Origin: Microvirga calopogonii
GTDB taxonomy: Bacteria > Pseudomonadota > Alphaproteobacteria > Rhizobiales > Beijerinckiaceae
Length of the DNA stretch: 64,000 bases
Reading direction: 5' to 3'
Assembly: GCF_003347665.1 (NCBI RefSeq)
Contig: NZ_QDGA01000008.1
Coordinates: 1,747-65,746, forward strand
Under the pieces are notes generated by a model that saw only the letters and a list, made by a program, of their open reading frames with translations, ran no database searches and was not told the DNA's origin. This document shows, piece after piece, positions 9,239-17,691 of this stretch. Position numbers and translations under genes: made by a program. The first letter of the stretch is position 1; every line of letters begins with the position of its first letter.

Positions 9239-10600
9239 GTGAGTATCAACCTGGAAGCCTTCGAGTGGCTCCGGAAACGCACTTATGCGCATGCAAGGAC
9301 ATGCGGCGAATCTGGTCGTGAAAAGAATGCGCTAGAGGCTTGGTGTAACCAGCAACTCCAGGCTTGGCTCGCAAAGCATCCAGAAAGGGAGGAGATAGAA
9401 CCCTCCCACGTCGCCGCAACAGCGCGCAGCGTGGCTCAGTATGTATCGAAGAACTACAAGCCGCATCGAGCGCCGCCGAAGTCGACGCGGGACCAGCGAT
9501 TAACCGAACAGCGATTATCGACATGGGCTGCCGACGAGGTTCGAAGGGAGGGGAAGCGACCGACGACCCGCCGCGTTGCTAGTGCTATGGGGGTATCGAA
9601 AAGCAAGGCCGGGCGTCTTCTCGCCCGGGAAGACGTTGCTCCAGTCCGGGATCGGCGGAAGGCACCTCTCCGTTCTGTGGCTCTTCAGGTTCTCAAGACC
9701 CTGGAGGCGATGCTGCCTCGGGAATCAAGTACTGTGGTCAGCTTGGACGATCTCGCTGGCCGGATCTGGCCCAGGTCAACCAATGAAGCAACTGGCCGGC
9801 AGCACCGGAAGCGCATCAGGGATGCGTTGTCCGAGATCGAGACGGCTCGTTTAGGATTCAACATCGTCCCGTCCTCCACGCTCGCTGCCGTTCAACGGGG
9901 ACGCCGCTGGAAGCCTGGGCAGGCGAACGCAGCGCTCGCTGCGGCGGAGGCAGCGCCAGGCCTCTTGTACCCGATCGATGCGCTTCCAGAGCGTCCAGTT
10001 GGAGGCTCGTTCTGGGCCTCACCTGAAATCCAAGACGTCATGATGATGCTCCGGATTGCGGCACAGGAGCGCCTGCCGTTTCACCCTCTCGCACGCTTCA
10101 TCCATGCCCATAGGCTGGTGATTGATCCTCAGCCATTGCTGGATATCGCGTGGCGCTTCTCTCAGCCCGAGTATTCCCGGGACGGGATGCTGGAGCAGAT
10201 GCGCCGCAAGGCTTCGCATCTCATCGATCCGCGATGGAATGATGGGCGGCGTTATCTGTACGGGCCTCTACATAGGCTAGTGAACAGCATTCACTTGCTT
10301 ACAGAGGATGGGTACTGGGGAAGGCCGGCACCAGATGCCTTGGACACGGCCCTGCGCGTCACGCATTACCTGGATCATGTCGATGAGAGTGCCCGGACCC
10401 GGATCGACATGCTCCGAGCGATTATTGAAGCGCTTTGGGAAAACGACGACAGGATGGATCCCAAGGCTGCCGTAGTGGCGTGCAGACAGCTAGCCTTGGC
10501 TGAGGAGGCTGGGCAGTGGACGCCTGCTGATGGCCACCTTCTCAGGCCCGAACCAACGTTTGCGAAGGCGCTCGAAGTGCAAGATGACATCCCGTTCTGA
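9239..10600 (+). CDS. Replication/primase-like protein with HTH segment (tentative)
   Basis: 453 aa starting at GTG 9239 behind GTGAGGGGGA. Residues ~1-80 (EKNALEAWCNQQLQAWLAK and ATARSVAQYVSKNYKPH) resemble the PriCT-type C-terminal segment of plasmid replicases and primases. A helix-turn-helix-like stretch follows (RRVASAMGVSKSKAGRLLA, ~110-130). The remaining ~300 residues are not recognised. One reading is the C-terminal half of a replicase that lost its N-terminal catalytic part; the other is a stand-alone DNA-binding protein. Direct repeats of 25 bp flank the gene (9073-9097, 10657-10681) and could be its binding sites. The family link is inference; that it is a gene is well supported by length and codon pattern. 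Confidence 0.72.
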   Translation: MSINLEAFEWLRKRTYAHARTCGESGREKNALEAWCNQQLQAWLAKHPEREEIEPSHVAATARSVAQYVSKNYKPHRAPPKSTRDQRLTEQRLSTWAADEVRREGKRPTTRRVASAMGVSKSKAGRLLAREDVAPVRDRRKAPLRSVALQVLKTLEAMLPRESSTVVSLDDLAGRIWPRSTNEATGRQHRKRIRDALSEIETARLGFNIVPSSTLAAVQRGRRWKPGQANAALAAAEAAPGLLYPIDALPERPVGGSFWASPEIQDVMMMLRIAAQERLPFHPLARFIHAHRLVIDPQPLLDIAWRFSQPEYSRDGMLEQMRRKASHLIDPRWNDGRRYLYGPLHRLVNSIHLLTEDGYWGRPAPDALDTALRVTHYLDHVDESARTRIDMLRAIIEALWENDDRMDPKAAVVACRQLALAEEAGQWTPADGHLLRPEPTFAKALEVQDDIPF

Positions 10601-10656
10601 GGGATGTGACACACCATGCCATGATAACTCGCTGAAAGGTAATCATATTTAGGATC

Positions 10657-10681
10657 GTGTCCCGATTTCCCATATCAATAG
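10657..10681. repeat. 25-bp direct repeat, right copy
   Basis: Same as 9073-9097 with one difference (CCCGATTTCCC instead of CCCGTTTTCCC). It lies just downstream of the primase-like gene. From here to 10880 I see no gene, only part of a frame (about 10745-10875) without start or recognised domain. Confidence 0.8.
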
Positions 10682-10880
10682 ATAGATGATGGTGATGAGG
10701 AAGAGGCCCTTCCCACTCCCTCAGCGCGTGTTCCGAGGGAGCGAGATCAGCGGTCAGCGTCGAATGGATTGACAGGCTGAAGGCGGAGTTCTTTAATCGG
10801 TGCATGGGGGCTGCGATCCCCTCACGAGGCGCCAGGCCCAAGAATCGCGTCCAGCTCTCCTTCAGCAAGGACGCGTCATC

Positions 10881-11705
10881 ATGCCGTCAATCAACGCCAT
10901 TTCCATCGACAAGCTCGCCCGCCTGATCGGCACGCCCAAGTGCCCGGTCCTCATCGATGTCCAGACCGACGAGGACTTCGCCGCCGACCCGCGCCTGATC
11001 GCGGGTGCCGTTCGCCGCCCGTGGTCCCAGGCCTCCGAGTGGGCCAAGGAGTTCACGGGTCGCTCCGTCATCGTCATCTGCCAGAAGGGGCTGAAGATCA
11101 GCCAGGGTGTCGCCGCCTGGCTCCGGCACGAGGGCATTCCGGCCGATTCACTCGAGGGCGGTGCCCTTGCATGGGCGCAGGCCGGCCTCCCGATGGTGCC
11201 GGAGGCCGTGCTGCCGCCCCGCGATGCCCAGGGACGCACCGTCTGGGTGACGCGGGCCCGCCCCAAGGTCGACCGGATCGCCTGTCCCTGGCTGATCCGC
11301 CGCTTCGTCGACCCGCAGGCCGTGTTCCTGTTCGTCGCCCCATCCGAGGTCCCGACCGTGGCCCAGCGCTTCGGGGCCGCCGCGTTCGACATCGAGGGCG
11401 ATGACGTGTTCTGGAGCCATCGCGGCGAGAAATGCACCTTCGACACCATGGTCGAGGAGTTCGGCCTCGCGACGGAACCGCTCCTGCGGCTCGCCGCCAT
11501 CGTGCGCGGCGCCGACACGGCCCGGCCCGATCTGGTGCCTGAGGCCTCGGGCCTGCTGGCGGCCTCGCTCGGGCTGTCGCGCATGTACGCCGACGACCTC
11601 GAGCAGCTCGAGGCCGGGATGGCACTGTACGACGCCTTCTACCGTTGGTGCCGGGATGCCACCGACGAGACCCACAACTGGCCTGTGAGAAAGCCCGGAG
11701 CCTGA
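10881..11705 (+). CDS. chrB: Rhodanese-ChrB chromate resistance protein
   Basis: 274 aa with two parts. Residues ~1-105 form a rhodanese-like domain with a Cys in the active-loop position (VICQKG, C67). Residues ~118-270 form the ChrB C-terminal domain (VWVTRARPKVDRIACPWLIRR). ChrB proteins act as chromate-responsive regulators or assist chromate export; the rhodanese fusion suggests a sulfur or redox role. I chose the ATG at 10881 because the domain begins there; the frame stays open further upstream to 10800. The stop codon lies directly before chrA (start at 11707), so the two are co-transcribed. Confidence 0.88.
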   Translation: MPSINAISIDKLARLIGTPKCPVLIDVQTDEDFAADPRLIAGAVRRPWSQASEWAKEFTGRSVIVICQKGLKISQGVAAWLRHEGIPADSLEGGALAWAQAGLPMVPEAVLPPRDAQGRTVWVTRARPKVDRIACPWLIRRFVDPQAVFLFVAPSEVPTVAQRFGAAAFDIEGDDVFWSHRGEKCTFDTMVEEFGLATEPLLRLAAIVRGADTARPDLVPEASGLLAASLGLSRMYADDLEQLEAGMALYDAFYRWCRDATDETHNWPVRKPGA

Positions 11706-11706
11706 C

Positions 11707-13122
11707 ATGACGGACACAGCGACGATCGCGAAGGCGCACGGAGGCACCGTGAAAGCATCCCATGGCGTGAGCCTCGCCGAAGCTTTCCGGGTCTGGGCAC
11801 GCGTCGCGATGCTCAGCTTCGGCGGCCCCGCCGGCCAGATCGCGGTCATGCACCGGATCATTGTCGAGGAGAAGCGCTGGATCGGCGAGAACCGTTTCCT
11901 GCACGCCCTGAACTACTGCATGCTCCTGCCCGGCCCCGAGGCGCAGCAGCTTGCCACCTACATCGGCTGGCTCATGCACCGCACCCTCGGCGGCCTCATC
12001 GCCGGCGTGCTGTTCGTCGTGCCGGGCGTGATCTCGATCATGGCGCTCAGCATCGTCTACGCCCTGTTCGGCAAGGTCGGCATCGTCTCGGCCCTGTTCT
12101 TCGGCCTCAAGGCCGCGGTGCTCGCTGTCGTGCTCCAGGCGGTGGTGCGGATCGGGTCGAAGTCCCTCAAGAACCGGATCATGGTCGGCCTCGCGGCGGC
12201 CGCCTTCGTCGCGATCTTCTTCCTCGGCGTGCCGTTCCCGGTCATCGTCCTCACGGCCGGCATCATCGGGTTCTTCGGCGGACGGGCCGGGATCCCGGCC
12301 TTCCAGGTCGGGGGCGGGCACGGCGCCGCCAAGGACGGCAAGCAGGTTGCGGATGCCGATGCCTTGCTGGGCGAGGAGCTGCCCGAGCACGCCCGCCCGA
12401 CAGTCGCCCGGGCCCTGTGGGTCTCCGCGGTCTGCCTTGCCCTGTGGCTGGTGCCCGTCGCGCTGCTGCTGGTGACGCTCGGCCCCGACAACGTGTTCAG
12501 CCGGATTGCCACCTTCTTCTCGACCATGGCGGTCGTGACCTTCGGCGGCGCCTACGCGGTCCTGGCTTACGTCGCCCAGCAGGCGGTCGAGAACTACCAC
12601 TGGCTCCAGCCCGGCGAGATGCTCGACGGCCTCGGCATGGCCGAGACCACGCCAGGTCCGCTGATCATGGTGCTCCAGTTCGTCGGCTTCATGGGCGCGT
12701 TCCGCGATCCCGGTTTGCTGTCGCCGCTCACCGCAGGGGTGCTCGGGGGACTGCTCGCCACCTGGGTGACCTTCGTGCCGTGCTTCCTGTTCATCTTCCT
12801 GGGCGCCCCGTTCATCGAGGCGCTGAGGGGCAACCAGGCCTTGCACGGCGCCCTGTCCGCCATCACGGCGGCCGTGGTCGGCGTGGTGTTGAACCTCGCG
12901 GTCTGGTTCGCGATCCACACGGTGTTCCGTGAGACGTGGCCCGTCCGGAGCCTCGGCCTGTCCTTCGATGCCCCCGTGCTTGCGAGCGTCGATCCCTGGG
13001 CGCTGCTGCTCTCGGCGGCGGCGGTGATCGCCATGTTCCGGTTCAAGGCCGGCATGATCCCGACGCTTGCCGCCTGCTCGGCCGCGGGCATCGTTCTCTA
13101 CCTGCTCGGGGTGATCGCATGA
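11707..13122 (+). CDS. chrA: Chromate efflux transporter ChrA
   Basis: Inner-membrane CHR-family protein that exports chromate. The 471-aa length is that of the long, two-domain form. The first half has FGGPAGQIA (38-46) and PGPEAQQLATYIG (75-87); the second half repeats the pattern (FGGAYAVLAYVAQQAV, then TTPGPLIMVLQFVG). About ten or more hydrophobic helices are visible. It begins right after chrB, and its stop overlaps the next gene by an ATGA junction. The 606-codon open frame on the opposite strand is a shadow. Confidence 0.96.
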   Translation: MTDTATIAKAHGGTVKASHGVSLAEAFRVWARVAMLSFGGPAGQIAVMHRIIVEEKRWIGENRFLHALNYCMLLPGPEAQQLATYIGWLMHRTLGGLIAGVLFVVPGVISIMALSIVYALFGKVGIVSALFFGLKAAVLAVVLQAVVRIGSKSLKNRIMVGLAAAAFVAIFFLGVPFPVIVLTAGIIGFFGGRAGIPAFQVGGGHGAAKDGKQVADADALLGEELPEHARPTVARALWVSAVCLALWLVPVALLLVTLGPDNVFSRIATFFSTMAVVTFGGAYAVLAYVAQQAVENYHWLQPGEMLDGLGMAETTPGPLIMVLQFVGFMGAFRDPGLLSPLTAGVLGGLLATWVTFVPCFLFIFLGAPFIEALRGNQALHGALSAITAAVVGVVLNLAVWFAIHTVFRETWPVRSLGLSFDAPVLASVDPWALLLSAAAVIAMFRFKAGMIPTLAACSAAGIVLYLLGVIA

Positions 13123-13502
13123 GGCCAGGAACGGAACTCCCTATCCTCGTCATTGCGATGATGCTTCTGCCGGGCTGGGCTCTGGCGCAGGGAAGGGACG
13201 CTGCCGACGCGTACCATCGGATGAAGGGGCGCGAGATCGCTTCCCGCTTCATCGGCATGGAGCTGACCGACGAAATTCATTGGGCCTACGTCTTCGAGAA
13301 GGGCGGCCACCTGAAGTCCGTGGCGATGGGAAAGGCGGGCACGGGAACCTGGAAGGTGGACAAGGACGAGCTGTGCCTGAACCGACCGCCCGACGAGCCG
13401 CGCTGCTACGAGGTCTGGAACTCCGGCACGAAGGTTCAGCTCCGGTACGAGCCGGCCCTGCCCGAGGAGGGAATCCTTCAGAAGCCGCAGAAGCGGCAGT
13501 GA
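13119..13502 (+). CDS. Small secreted protein of the chromate operon
   Basis: 127 aa, start codon overlapping the chrA stop (ATGA), so translation is probably coupled. Residues 1-24 look like a Sec signal peptide (LPILVIAMMLLPGWALAQ). The mature ~100 residues contain WAYVFEKGGHLKSV, GTWKVDKDELCLN and two cysteines (LCLN, RCYEVW), which could form a disulfide. The pattern suggests a small beta-rich periplasmic domain. I do not recognise a characterised family. Its place between chrA and the DUF1259 gene suggests an accessory role in chromate stress; that is inference. Confidence 0.8.
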   Translation: MRPGTELPILVIAMMLLPGWALAQGRDAADAYHRMKGREIASRFIGMELTDEIHWAYVFEKGGHLKSVAMGKAGTGTWKVDKDELCLNRPPDEPRCYEVWNSGTKVQLRYEPALPEEGILQKPQKRQ

Positions 13503-13562
13503 GAGCCTGCCGGGGCACCAGCCGCCCAGGAGCGGGAGAAACGGGGGCGACACAGGGAGAGT

Positions 13563-14486
13563 ATGATGCGGATCCTGACCAGTGTTGCGGTTCTTGGACT
13601 ACTTGTCGGCACGCCTGCGCTGGGTGCCGAGGAATGGCAGCAGGCCATCGCCAGCGGCCTCGGCAAGCAGGGCGCAGAGATGCCCGGCGGCGTGTACCGC
13701 GTGGGCCTGCCGCGGACCGACCTCGAGGTCACCCTTGATGGCGTGGGGATCAAGCCGGCCCTGGCCCTCGGCTCGTGGCTCGCGTTCAAGCCGATGGGCA
13801 ACGAGGTGATGGTCATGGGCGATCTCGTCCTGACCCAGGAGGAGATCAACCCGGTGCTGGCCCGCCTGGAGCAGGGCGGGGTGGAGATCACGGCGCTCCA
13901 CAATCACCTCCTGCGCGCCTCGCCGGCCACGATGTACATGCACGTCCACGGCCACGGTGATCCGGGCAAGCTGGCCACGACCCTGCGGGAGGCGCTCAAC
14001 GCGAGCAAGACGCCGTTCGGGGCCGAGACCGCAGGCATCTCGCCGCAGGCGGCCGCGCAGGCGACGACGACCGCGTCGACCGGATCGGCACCGGACCTCG
14101 ATACGGCCGCCATCGATCAGGCGCTCGGACGCAAGGGCAAGATGAACGGGGGCGTGTATCAGGTGAGCGTGCCCCGGGCGGAGGCGGTCAAGGACAGCGG
14201 CATGGAGGTGCCGGAGGCGATGGGCTCGGCCATCGCCATCAACTTCCAGCCGACCGGATCCGGCAAGGCCGCGATCACGGGGGACTTCGTGCTCACGGCG
14301 GACGAGGTGAACCCGGTCATCAAGGCCCTGCAATCGAATAGCATCGAGGTGACGGCGCTCCACAACCACATGCTCAACGACGAGCCGCGCCTGTTCTTCA
14401 TGCACTTCTGGGCCAACGACGATGCGCAGAAGCTGGCCAAGGGGCTGCGGGCCGCGCTTGACCAGGTGAAGGTGGCCAAGGGGTGA
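13563..14486 (+). CDS. Secreted tandem DUF1259 protein
   Basis: 307 aa with a signal peptide (residues 1-22, ending ALGAEE) and two copies of a DUF1259-type domain, roughly 25-145 and 170-300. Each copy has GGVYxVxxPR near its start and a signature EITALHNHLL or EVTALHNHML followed by a second His motif (MYMHVHGHG, FFMHFWANDD). The conserved histidines suggest metal or cofactor binding, but no activity is established to my knowledge. An ATG three bases later is an equally possible start. Its 3' end overlaps the next gene by four bases (GTGA). Function in chromate resistance is inferred from context. Confidence 0.87.
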   Translation: MMRILTSVAVLGLLVGTPALGAEEWQQAIASGLGKQGAEMPGGVYRVGLPRTDLEVTLDGVGIKPALALGSWLAFKPMGNEVMVMGDLVLTQEEINPVLARLEQGGVEITALHNHLLRASPATMYMHVHGHGDPGKLATTLREALNASKTPFGAETAGISPQAAAQATTTASTGSAPDLDTAAIDQALGRKGKMNGGVYQVSVPRAEAVKDSGMEVPEAMGSAIAINFQPTGSGKAAITGDFVLTADEVNPVIKALQSNSIEVTALHNHMLNDEPRLFFMHFWANDDAQKLAKGLRAALDQVKVAKG

Positions 14487-15781
14487 GCGGCATCGCGCCG
14501 GGGACCATGCTCCGGAAGCCCGGGGATGCGGAGCCGGGAGCAGGCGGCAGGACCGTTCCCGGGACAGGCTCCCGAATCCTGCCCCGCAAGGGACTCCCGC
14601 CCGACATCAGGCGGGTTCTCGTGGCGCGGTCGCTGCGGGCGTTCGGCGACGGCTACGTTGCGATCCTACTGCCCGTGCATCTCTCGCGGCTCGGCTACGA
14701 TGCCTTCGGGGTCGGCCTGATCTCGACCGCGTCATTGCTCGGCTCGGCCCTGTTGACGCTCGCCCTCGGGATGGTGGCCTACCGCGTCCAGCGGCGCCGG
14801 GCCCTGCTGGCCGCGGGCCTCCTGATGGCGGCGACCGGGCTCGGGTTCGCCGGGATCGAGGCTTTCTGGCCGCTGCTCGTGATCGCCTTTGTCGGCACGC
14901 TCAATCCGTCCGGCGGCGACGTCAGCGTCTTCCTGCCCCTCGAGCACACCGTCCTTTCGCATGTCGTCGCCGACGAGAACCGGACGGCGGCGTTCGCCCG
15001 CTACAGTTTCGTCGGGGCCTTCTTCGGCGCCTTGGGAGCACTCTCGGTGGGTTCCGTCGATTGGGTTGCTCCGGTCGTTGCGCCATCGACCATGGTGACC
15101 GCCTTGTTCGGCCTGTACGGCGGCATCGGGCTGCTCACGTTCCTGCTCTACCGCCACCTTTCACCTCAGGTCGAGGCGGGCACCGACAACCCGCCGGCGC
15201 CGCTGGGTCCCTCGCGCGGGATCGTCTACCGCTTGGCGGCCCTGTTCTCGGTCGACGCCTTCGGCGGCGGGCTGGTCATCAACGCGTTGCTCACGATCTG
15301 GCTCAGCGAGCGGTTCGGCATCGGCGTCGCCACCATCGGGGCGATCTTCTTCGTCACCAGCCTGTGCTCCGCCGTGTCGTATTTCGCGGCGGTGCCGCTG
15401 GCCAAGCGGTTCGGGCTGATCAACACCATGGTGTTCACCCACCTGCCGTCGAGCGTCTTCCTGGTGCTGACCGCCTTCGCGCCGACGATCTGGATGGCGT
15501 TCGGGCTCCTGATCCTGCGCAGCCTGCTGTCCCAGATGGATGTCCCGACCCGGTCCTCCTACGTCATGGCGGTAGTCACGCCGGAGGAGCGGCCGGCGGC
15601 CGCGAGCGTGACGGCCGTGCCCCGGAGCCTGGCCTCAGCCGTTGCCCCGCTCCTGTCCGGCTGGCTGCTGACGGTGTCACCCTTCGGCTGGCCGCTCGTG
15701 CTCGCCGGCACCCTGAAGGCGGCGTACGACCTGACGCTGCTATGGCAGTTCTCGGCCATCAAGCCGCCGGAGGAACGCTGA
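14483..15781 (+). CDS. MFS transporter of the chromate operon
   Basis: 432 aa, GTG start overlapping the previous stop. About twelve hydrophobic helices follow a ~45-residue polar N-terminus. The first half carries RSLRAFGDGYVAILLPVHLS and VAYRVQRRR, the usual MFS loop between helices 2 and 3; the second half has AKRFGLINTMVFTHL. Substrate is not evident. MFS genes accompany chrB-chrA in several chromate clusters, so it may export a related toxic product. It ends one base into the following 33-codon gene. Confidence 0.88.
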   Translation: MSGIAPGTMLRKPGDAEPGAGGRTVPGTGSRILPRKGLPPDIRRVLVARSLRAFGDGYVAILLPVHLSRLGYDAFGVGLISTASLLGSALLTLALGMVAYRVQRRRALLAAGLLMAATGLGFAGIEAFWPLLVIAFVGTLNPSGGDVSVFLPLEHTVLSHVVADENRTAAFARYSFVGAFFGALGALSVGSVDWVAPVVAPSTMVTALFGLYGGIGLLTFLLYRHLSPQVEAGTDNPPAPLGPSRGIVYRLAALFSVDAFGGGLVINALLTIWLSERFGIGVATIGAIFFVTSLCSAVSYFAAVPLAKRFGLINTMVFTHLPSSVFLVLTAFAPTIWMAFGLLILRSLLSQMDVPTRSSYVMAVVTPEERPAAASVTAVPRSLASAVAPLLSGWLLTVSPFGWPLVLAGTLKAAYDLTLLWQFSAIKPPEER

Positions 15782-15882
15782 TGAGCGTGTTGACCACACG
15801 GTTGTTGCTGGCGGCAGACCTCGTCGTGGCCGCACTGGCCGTCGCCTGGGTGCTCGGCATGGCCTACGTGCTTACCGACTGA
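15781..15882 (+). CDS. 33-aa single-helix membrane peptide
   Basis: Short frame ATG 15781 to TGA 15882, overlapping the MFS stop by one base (TGATG), so it is well placed for coupled translation. The product starts MSVLTTRLLLAADLVVA and is almost entirely one hydrophobic helix, ending AYVLTD. Codons are GC-ending as in neighbours. It could be a small membrane partner of the transporter. Too short for family assignment. Confidence 0.5.
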   Translation: MSVLTTRLLLAADLVVAALAVAWVLGMAYVLTD

Positions 15883-15899
15883 GCGTTCCGGCGCTTCCC

Positions 15900-16151
15900 T
15901 CAGCGGGTGGGGCGGGGGGGTGCCGGCGCCTCGGGGATCATCGGCGGGTCGAAGGTCAGGGCCCTTGCCCTCTCCTCGTCGGTCGGAACGAGGCCGATCA
16001 GCCGCCCGAACCCGGTCGGATCGATCTCGTACTCGGCAGGGAGGACGAGCAGGATCAGGATCGCGGCGGCGGACGCGGCGGCAAGGGCAACCGAGCCGGC
16101 CAGCTTGCGGGCTGACGGCAGAGGATGGCGACGGCTGACCGCATCCGTCAT
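15900..16151 (-). CDS. Small membrane-anchor protein with LPAEYEIDPTG motif
   Basis: 83 aa on the minus strand; its ATG overlaps the rcnA stop by four bases (the rcnA frame ends at 16148), so the two form one operon. One membrane helix at ~18-38 (SVALAAASAAAILILLV) is followed by LPAEYEIDPTGFGRLIGL and a Pro-rich tail. The same helix-plus-LPxEYxIDPTGxGRxxGL arrangement opens the 223-aa protein at 20720, so this is a short paralogue lacking the C-terminal domain. Likely inner-membrane, with the tail in the periplasm. Role unknown; location ties it to nickel/cobalt efflux. Confidence 0.82.
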   Translation of the reverse strand: MTDAVSRRHPLPSARKLAGSVALAAASAAAILILLVLPAEYEIDPTGFGRLIGLVPTDEERARALTFDPPMIPEAPAPPRPTR

Positions 16152-17305
16152 GACAGGGCCGTCGCCGGGGCTGCGAGGTCGATGACGCCCTGCACCAGCA
16201 TGATCGCGCCGAGCACCCCCACGAGGCCGGCCGAGGCCAGCGGCAGGCGCCGCAACAGTCGGTCCGACAGGTTGATCCGCTTGGAGGCGTGATGCACGCC
16301 CCAGGCGGCCGCGACGCCGATGGACACCATTGTGATCGCCAGCCCCAGGCTGAAGGCGGCCACCGTCGCGGCGCCGAGGGTGAACTGGCCGAGCTGAAGG
16401 CAGATCAGCAGCACGGTGATCGAGGCCGGGCAGGGGATCAGGCCACCGGTGATGCCGAACAGCGCGATCTGGGCCGTGGTGACGTTGCCGCCGTTGGCTG
16501 CAAGCTGGCGGGCGATCTGCTCGGCGTGCTCACGCTCGTGGGCGTCCTCGTCGTGCTCGGCATGATCGTGATTGTGCTCATGCCCATGATCGTGCTCGGC
16601 AAAGGTCACCTTGTAGGTGTGGGCGTGGTCGCCGTGCGCCAGACGGAGCCGGGCCGTGAACTCATGCGGCTCAGGGATCTCGCCTGCGGATTCGAGGTAG
16701 CCGTCCCGCTCGACGAACCGGAACCGCTCGCCCGAGCCGTCCTCGCGCTCGGTCGTGACCAGCACGTCCTCGGCCTTCCATGGGTTGCCACTCACGGCGC
16801 GCAGCCGCCAGCGGGGCGGCACGCCGTCCTCGAAGATCGAGAGCTCCACGACGCCATGGCCCGTGTCGATGGTCCTCACCTCGTCATGATGATGGTGACT
16901 GTCGTGATCATGGTGCCCATGGCCATGGTGATGGTGCCCATGAGGGTGACGGCGGAACCAGCCCAGGCTCTGGCCCGTGCGCCAGAGCATCCAGGCGGCG
17001 ATGCCGAGGATGATCACGCCCGAGGCGATCAGCAGCCAGGCCTCGAAATGCGAGTTCAGGATTTCCTTGCCGAGCGACAGGCCGAGCATGGCCACGATCC
17101 AGACGATCAGCGAGTGGGAGAGGGCGGCACAGACGCCGAGCAGGATGGCCTGCCCGATGGTGCCGCGGATGGCCACGATGTAGGCGGCCATCATGGTCTT
17201 GGAGTGGCCGGGTTCCAGCCCATGCAGGGCACCGAGCAGGACGGCAAAGGGAAGGTACAGCCAGCCGTTGCCCCCGGACTGAAGGATTTGGGCAATATCG
17301 GGCAT
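16148..17305 (-). CDS. rcnA: Nickel/cobalt efflux transporter RcnA (NicO family)
   Basis: Exports Ni(II) and Co(II) across the inner membrane. The 385-aa protein has the family motif HGLEPGHSKT at residues 28-37 and about six helices. A very His-rich cytoplasmic loop occupies ~120-140 (HPHGHHHHGHGHHDHDSHHH), and a second His/Asp/Glu cluster lies near 235-262, both expected to bind metal. The insert between them (~145-235) is longer than in E. coli RcnA. The second half has GGLIPCPASITVLLICLQLG. It lies 7 bases downstream of its regulator gene and shares its operator. Confidence 0.95.
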   Translation of the reverse strand: MPDIAQILQSGGNGWLYLPFAVLLGALHGLEPGHSKTMMAAYIVAIRGTIGQAILLGVCAALSHSLIVWIVAMLGLSLGKEILNSHFEAWLLIASGVIILGIAAWMLWRTGQSLGWFRRHPHGHHHHGHGHHDHDSHHHHDEVRTIDTGHGVVELSIFEDGVPPRWRLRAVSGNPWKAEDVLVTTEREDGSGERFRFVERDGYLESAGEIPEPHEFTARLRLAHGDHAHTYKVTFAEHDHGHEHNHDHAEHDEDAHEREHAEQIARQLAANGGNVTTAQIALFGITGGLIPCPASITVLLICLQLGQFTLGAATVAAFSLGLAITMVSIGVAAAWGVHHASKRINLSDRLLRRLPLASAGLVGVLGAIMLVQGVIDLAAPATALS

Positions 17306-17312
17306 CGGGGTC

Positions 17313-17579
17313 TCAAAGGTACTTGGTCAGGGTCTTGAACTCGGCGAGCGCGGCCTTCGTCCCGCGGCCGTTCTGGCCGGCGACATCCTCCAGGCAGTGG
17401 TCGATGTGGTCCTGGATCAGCTCGCGCTTGGCGTTGGAAATCGCCTTCTCCACCGCATGGAGCTGCTGGGCGAGATCGACGCAGGGGCGGCCCACCTCGA
17501 TCATCTGGATGACGGAGGCGAGGTGGCCGTGGGCCCGCTTGAGGCGGGCGATGATGTCGGGATGGCTTGCATGGATCAT
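17313..17579 (-). CDS. Metal-sensing repressor, RcnR/CsoR family
   Basis: 88-aa all-helical repressor, likely tetrameric, that releases DNA on binding nickel or cobalt. C33, H58 and C62 occupy the three conserved family ligand positions, giving Cys-His-Cys, where E. coli RcnR has Cys-His-His (C35, H60, H64). H3 and H6 near the N-terminus could add ligands. The operon partner rcnA points to Ni/Co rather than copper, despite the CsoR-like triad. A G-tract palindrome at 17590-17608, ten bases upstream of its start, is the likely operator and lies between this gene and the divergent MFS pump. Confidence 0.92.
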   Translation of the reverse strand: MIHASHPDIIARLKRAHGHLASVIQMIEVGRPCVDLAQQLHAVEKAISNAKRELIQDHIDHCLEDVAGQNGRGTKAALAEFKTLTKYL

Positions 17580-17589
17580 GCGGATGTCC

Positions 17590-17608
17590 TATCCCCCTGG
17601 AGGGGATA
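17590..17608. promoter_or_regulatory. Candidate RcnR/CsoR-type operator
   Basis: TATCCCC-CTGGA-GGGGATA, a perfect 7-bp inverted repeat of the A/T-plus-G-tract type bound by this regulator family. It lies in the 112-base gap between the regulator (minus) and the NreB-like MFS gene (plus), so one site could control both directions. Confidence 0.78.
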
Positions 17609-17691
17609 AGGCAAGCGGGTTGCTGCTTGGCAGGCCTTCGCCGCGTTCCAAGGTCGCGGCCCCGCACATTCAATCCGGTCAGGGATCACCC

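Noticed and set aside
10745-10875. Coding-like frame (VEWIDRLKAEFFNRC) before chrB
   Set aside because: No start codon, no recognised domain, and too short to call a gene or pseudogene.
11098-12918. 606-codon minus-strand open frame over chrB/chrA
   Set aside because: Shadow of ChrA; composition is Asp/Gly/His/Arg repeats typical of antisense reading.
17323-17691. Upstream extension of the NreB-like frame
   Set aside because: It runs antisense through the RcnR-type gene and across its operator; the MFS fold begins at 17692.
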